21,583 bases of DNA, taken from NCBI GenBank assembly GCA_004558975.1, contig SFZB01000013.1, positions 1 through 21,583 on the forward strand, in the 5' to 3' direction. Both the position numbers and the translations under genes were made by a program. Source of the DNA: a bacterium. Lineage in GTDB: Bacteria > Bacillota > Clostridia > Oscillospirales > CAG-272. Position 1 is the first letter of the stretch. Each line of letters starts with the position of its first letter. The notes beneath the pieces were generated by a model. It was not told where the DNA came from and did not search any database. It worked only from the letters and a program-made list of their open reading frames with translations. This document shows positions 20,908 to 21,583 of this stretch, one piece after another.

Positions 20908-20936
20908 ATTATAGCACGCACCGGGCAAAAAGTCAA
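20908..20936 (-). promoter_or_regulatory. Promoter of tRNA-Leu
   Basis: TTGACT (20931-20936), 17-bp spacer and perfect TATAAT (20908-20913), with the tRNA 5' end 14 bases beyond the -10 box. Confidence 0.85.
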
Positions 20937-21526
20937 CGCAGACACGGCAAAAGAAGAAAAAGCGCAAACGGAAAGTGTACTTTCCTTGTTTTACAAAGCC
21001 CCTTTGCCGGTTCGATGCACCGCAACATAGGGGGGATCCACCGCTCTTGTAGAAACGTTCACTCTGACCACCGTCGTAACAGATACGAAGTTTTTATACA
21101 AATCGTTTTCCCAACGGTATGTAAAAAACGTTTACGGCAACCACTTCGGTGGCTTGTCAAGTTGGAAATATGATAAAATTTTCTTCCCGGGAAAATAAAA
21201 AGTTGCTGACATCGGAGAATGTCAGATTGTCAGCAACTTTTGGGTCAAAATGCGCCCAAAAATGAAAAAAACGTTAAGAAATGTCGAATAATGGTTCCTA
21301 GAAACAAGTTACTGACAACGCCGTTTGTCAGTAAGTCAGTAACTGCCTCGGTTGTGCAGTTTTCACAAACTTTCGGATTTGACATAAAAAACGCAGAAAA
21401 TCTTCATATCGTCGTCTATGCATCGATGTCTGTATAGCCGCCGAAATTGGTTCGTAAATAATACGAAGTTATGTGGCAATTTTCGCAACCGAAGCCACAC
21501 AGCTTCTCTTCCCGCCCCCGCTTTCC
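20937..21526. other. AT-rich, hairpin-rich non-coding region
   Basis: No convincing gene in 590 bases; a 72-residue open frame at 21219-21437 lacks support. The base composition is clearly lower in GC than the genes (24 of 60 in 21181-21240). Hairpins: GGAAAGT/ACTTTCC (20970-20985) followed by TTGTTTT, CCAC-TTCG-GTGG (21141-21152), a 14-bp perfect stem (21198-21211 with 21228-21241), and GTTACTGAC-type stems at 21308-21344. TTCGTA/TACGAA surrounds 21451-21467. Confidence 0.55.
21198..21241 (+). terminator. Strong hairpin with T-rich 3' arm
   Basis: A 14-bp perfect stem, AAAAGTTGCTGACA with TGTCAGCAACTTTT, around a 16-base loop. An alternative small hairpin GACAT/ATGTC uses part of the same arm. 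It could be a terminator, but no gene is seen upstream on the plus strand. Confidence 0.45.
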
Positions 21527-21583
21527 CTAAGCGTTGAGCTCGTTGATCTGACTTATCACCTCATCGTTGGTGCGTTGCATCTT
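21527..21583 (-). CDS. C-terminal end of an unidentified gene (partial)
   Basis: The minus strand reads KMQRTNDEVISQINELNA followed by TAG, open to the window edge. The peptide looks like an amphipathic helix. Only 18 codons are visible, so no family can be given and it could be chance. Confidence 0.4.
   Translation of the reverse strand, partial: KMQRTNDEVISQINELNA

Noticed and set aside
21219..21437. 72-residue open frame on the plus strand
   Set aside because: Its start codon lies inside a strong hairpin loop, the composition is unremarkable and no family features are visible.
21461..21472. ATACGAAGTTAT, nearly identical to a loxP arm, plus ATACGAAGTT at 21083
   Set aside because: Only 12 bases match, there is no proper 8-bp spacer with a second inverted arm, and no recombinase gene is nearby. 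Most likely chance in AT-rich sequence.

Overview
The window looks like a chromosomal segment of an anaerobic, high-GC member of the Clostridia (Bacillota), possibly gut-associated. Evidence: the oxygen-sensitive class III ribonucleotide reductase pair NrdD/NrdG, a Gram-positive-type TrmK, a DUF1858 redox-disulfide protein, a fermentative D-lactate dehydrogenase, strong Shine-Dalgarno sequences and consensus sigma-A promoters. The genus cannot be fixed from the sequence. Most genes are housekeeping. No transposase, integrase, phage gene, CRISPR array or rRNA was seen.

Layout. 1-241: non-coding repeat block, the first of three copies of a composite repeat. 227-1330 (-): pheA (P-protein). 1461-2459 (+): dusB, convergent with the anaerobic nrdD-nrdG operon (5366-2635, -), whose promoter carries two NrdR-box-like palindromes. 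5997-8462 (+): HAD phosphatase plus DUF2264 protein. 8509-8667: 18-bp minisatellite. 8801-9832 (+): D-lactate dehydrogenase with an unusual four-cysteine tail. 10065-11267 (-) and 11390-12130 (+): divergent FAD-dependent oxidoreductase and AraC-family regulator, sharing a quasi-palindromic control region. 12338-12550 (-): unknown 70-residue protein. 12551-13276: about 0.7 kb packed with palindromes. 16189-13277 (-): four-gene operon DUF1858, trmK, nif3-like, tyrS, from a perfect-consensus promoter. 16382-17798 (+): divergent prfB plus a small membrane protein. 17800-18190: third composite-repeat locus. 18322-19257 (+): uridine kinase-like, convergent with an ArsB/NhaD-type transporter (20737-19346, -). 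20894-20806 (-): tRNA-Leu(UAA). 20895-21526: AT-rich, hairpin-rich non-coding stretch. 21527-21583 (-): the last codons of an unidentified gene.

Functionally the window combines translation (tyrS, prfB, tRNA-Leu, dusB, trmK), nucleotide metabolism (nrdDG, uridine kinase), phenylalanine synthesis and fermentation, plus two small accessory units (HAD/DUF2264; FAD oxidoreductase/AraC). The least ordinary signal is non-coding: a modular palindromic repeat with a 51-bp core present three times, which appears to supply the last codons and the stop codon of both pheA and tyrS.
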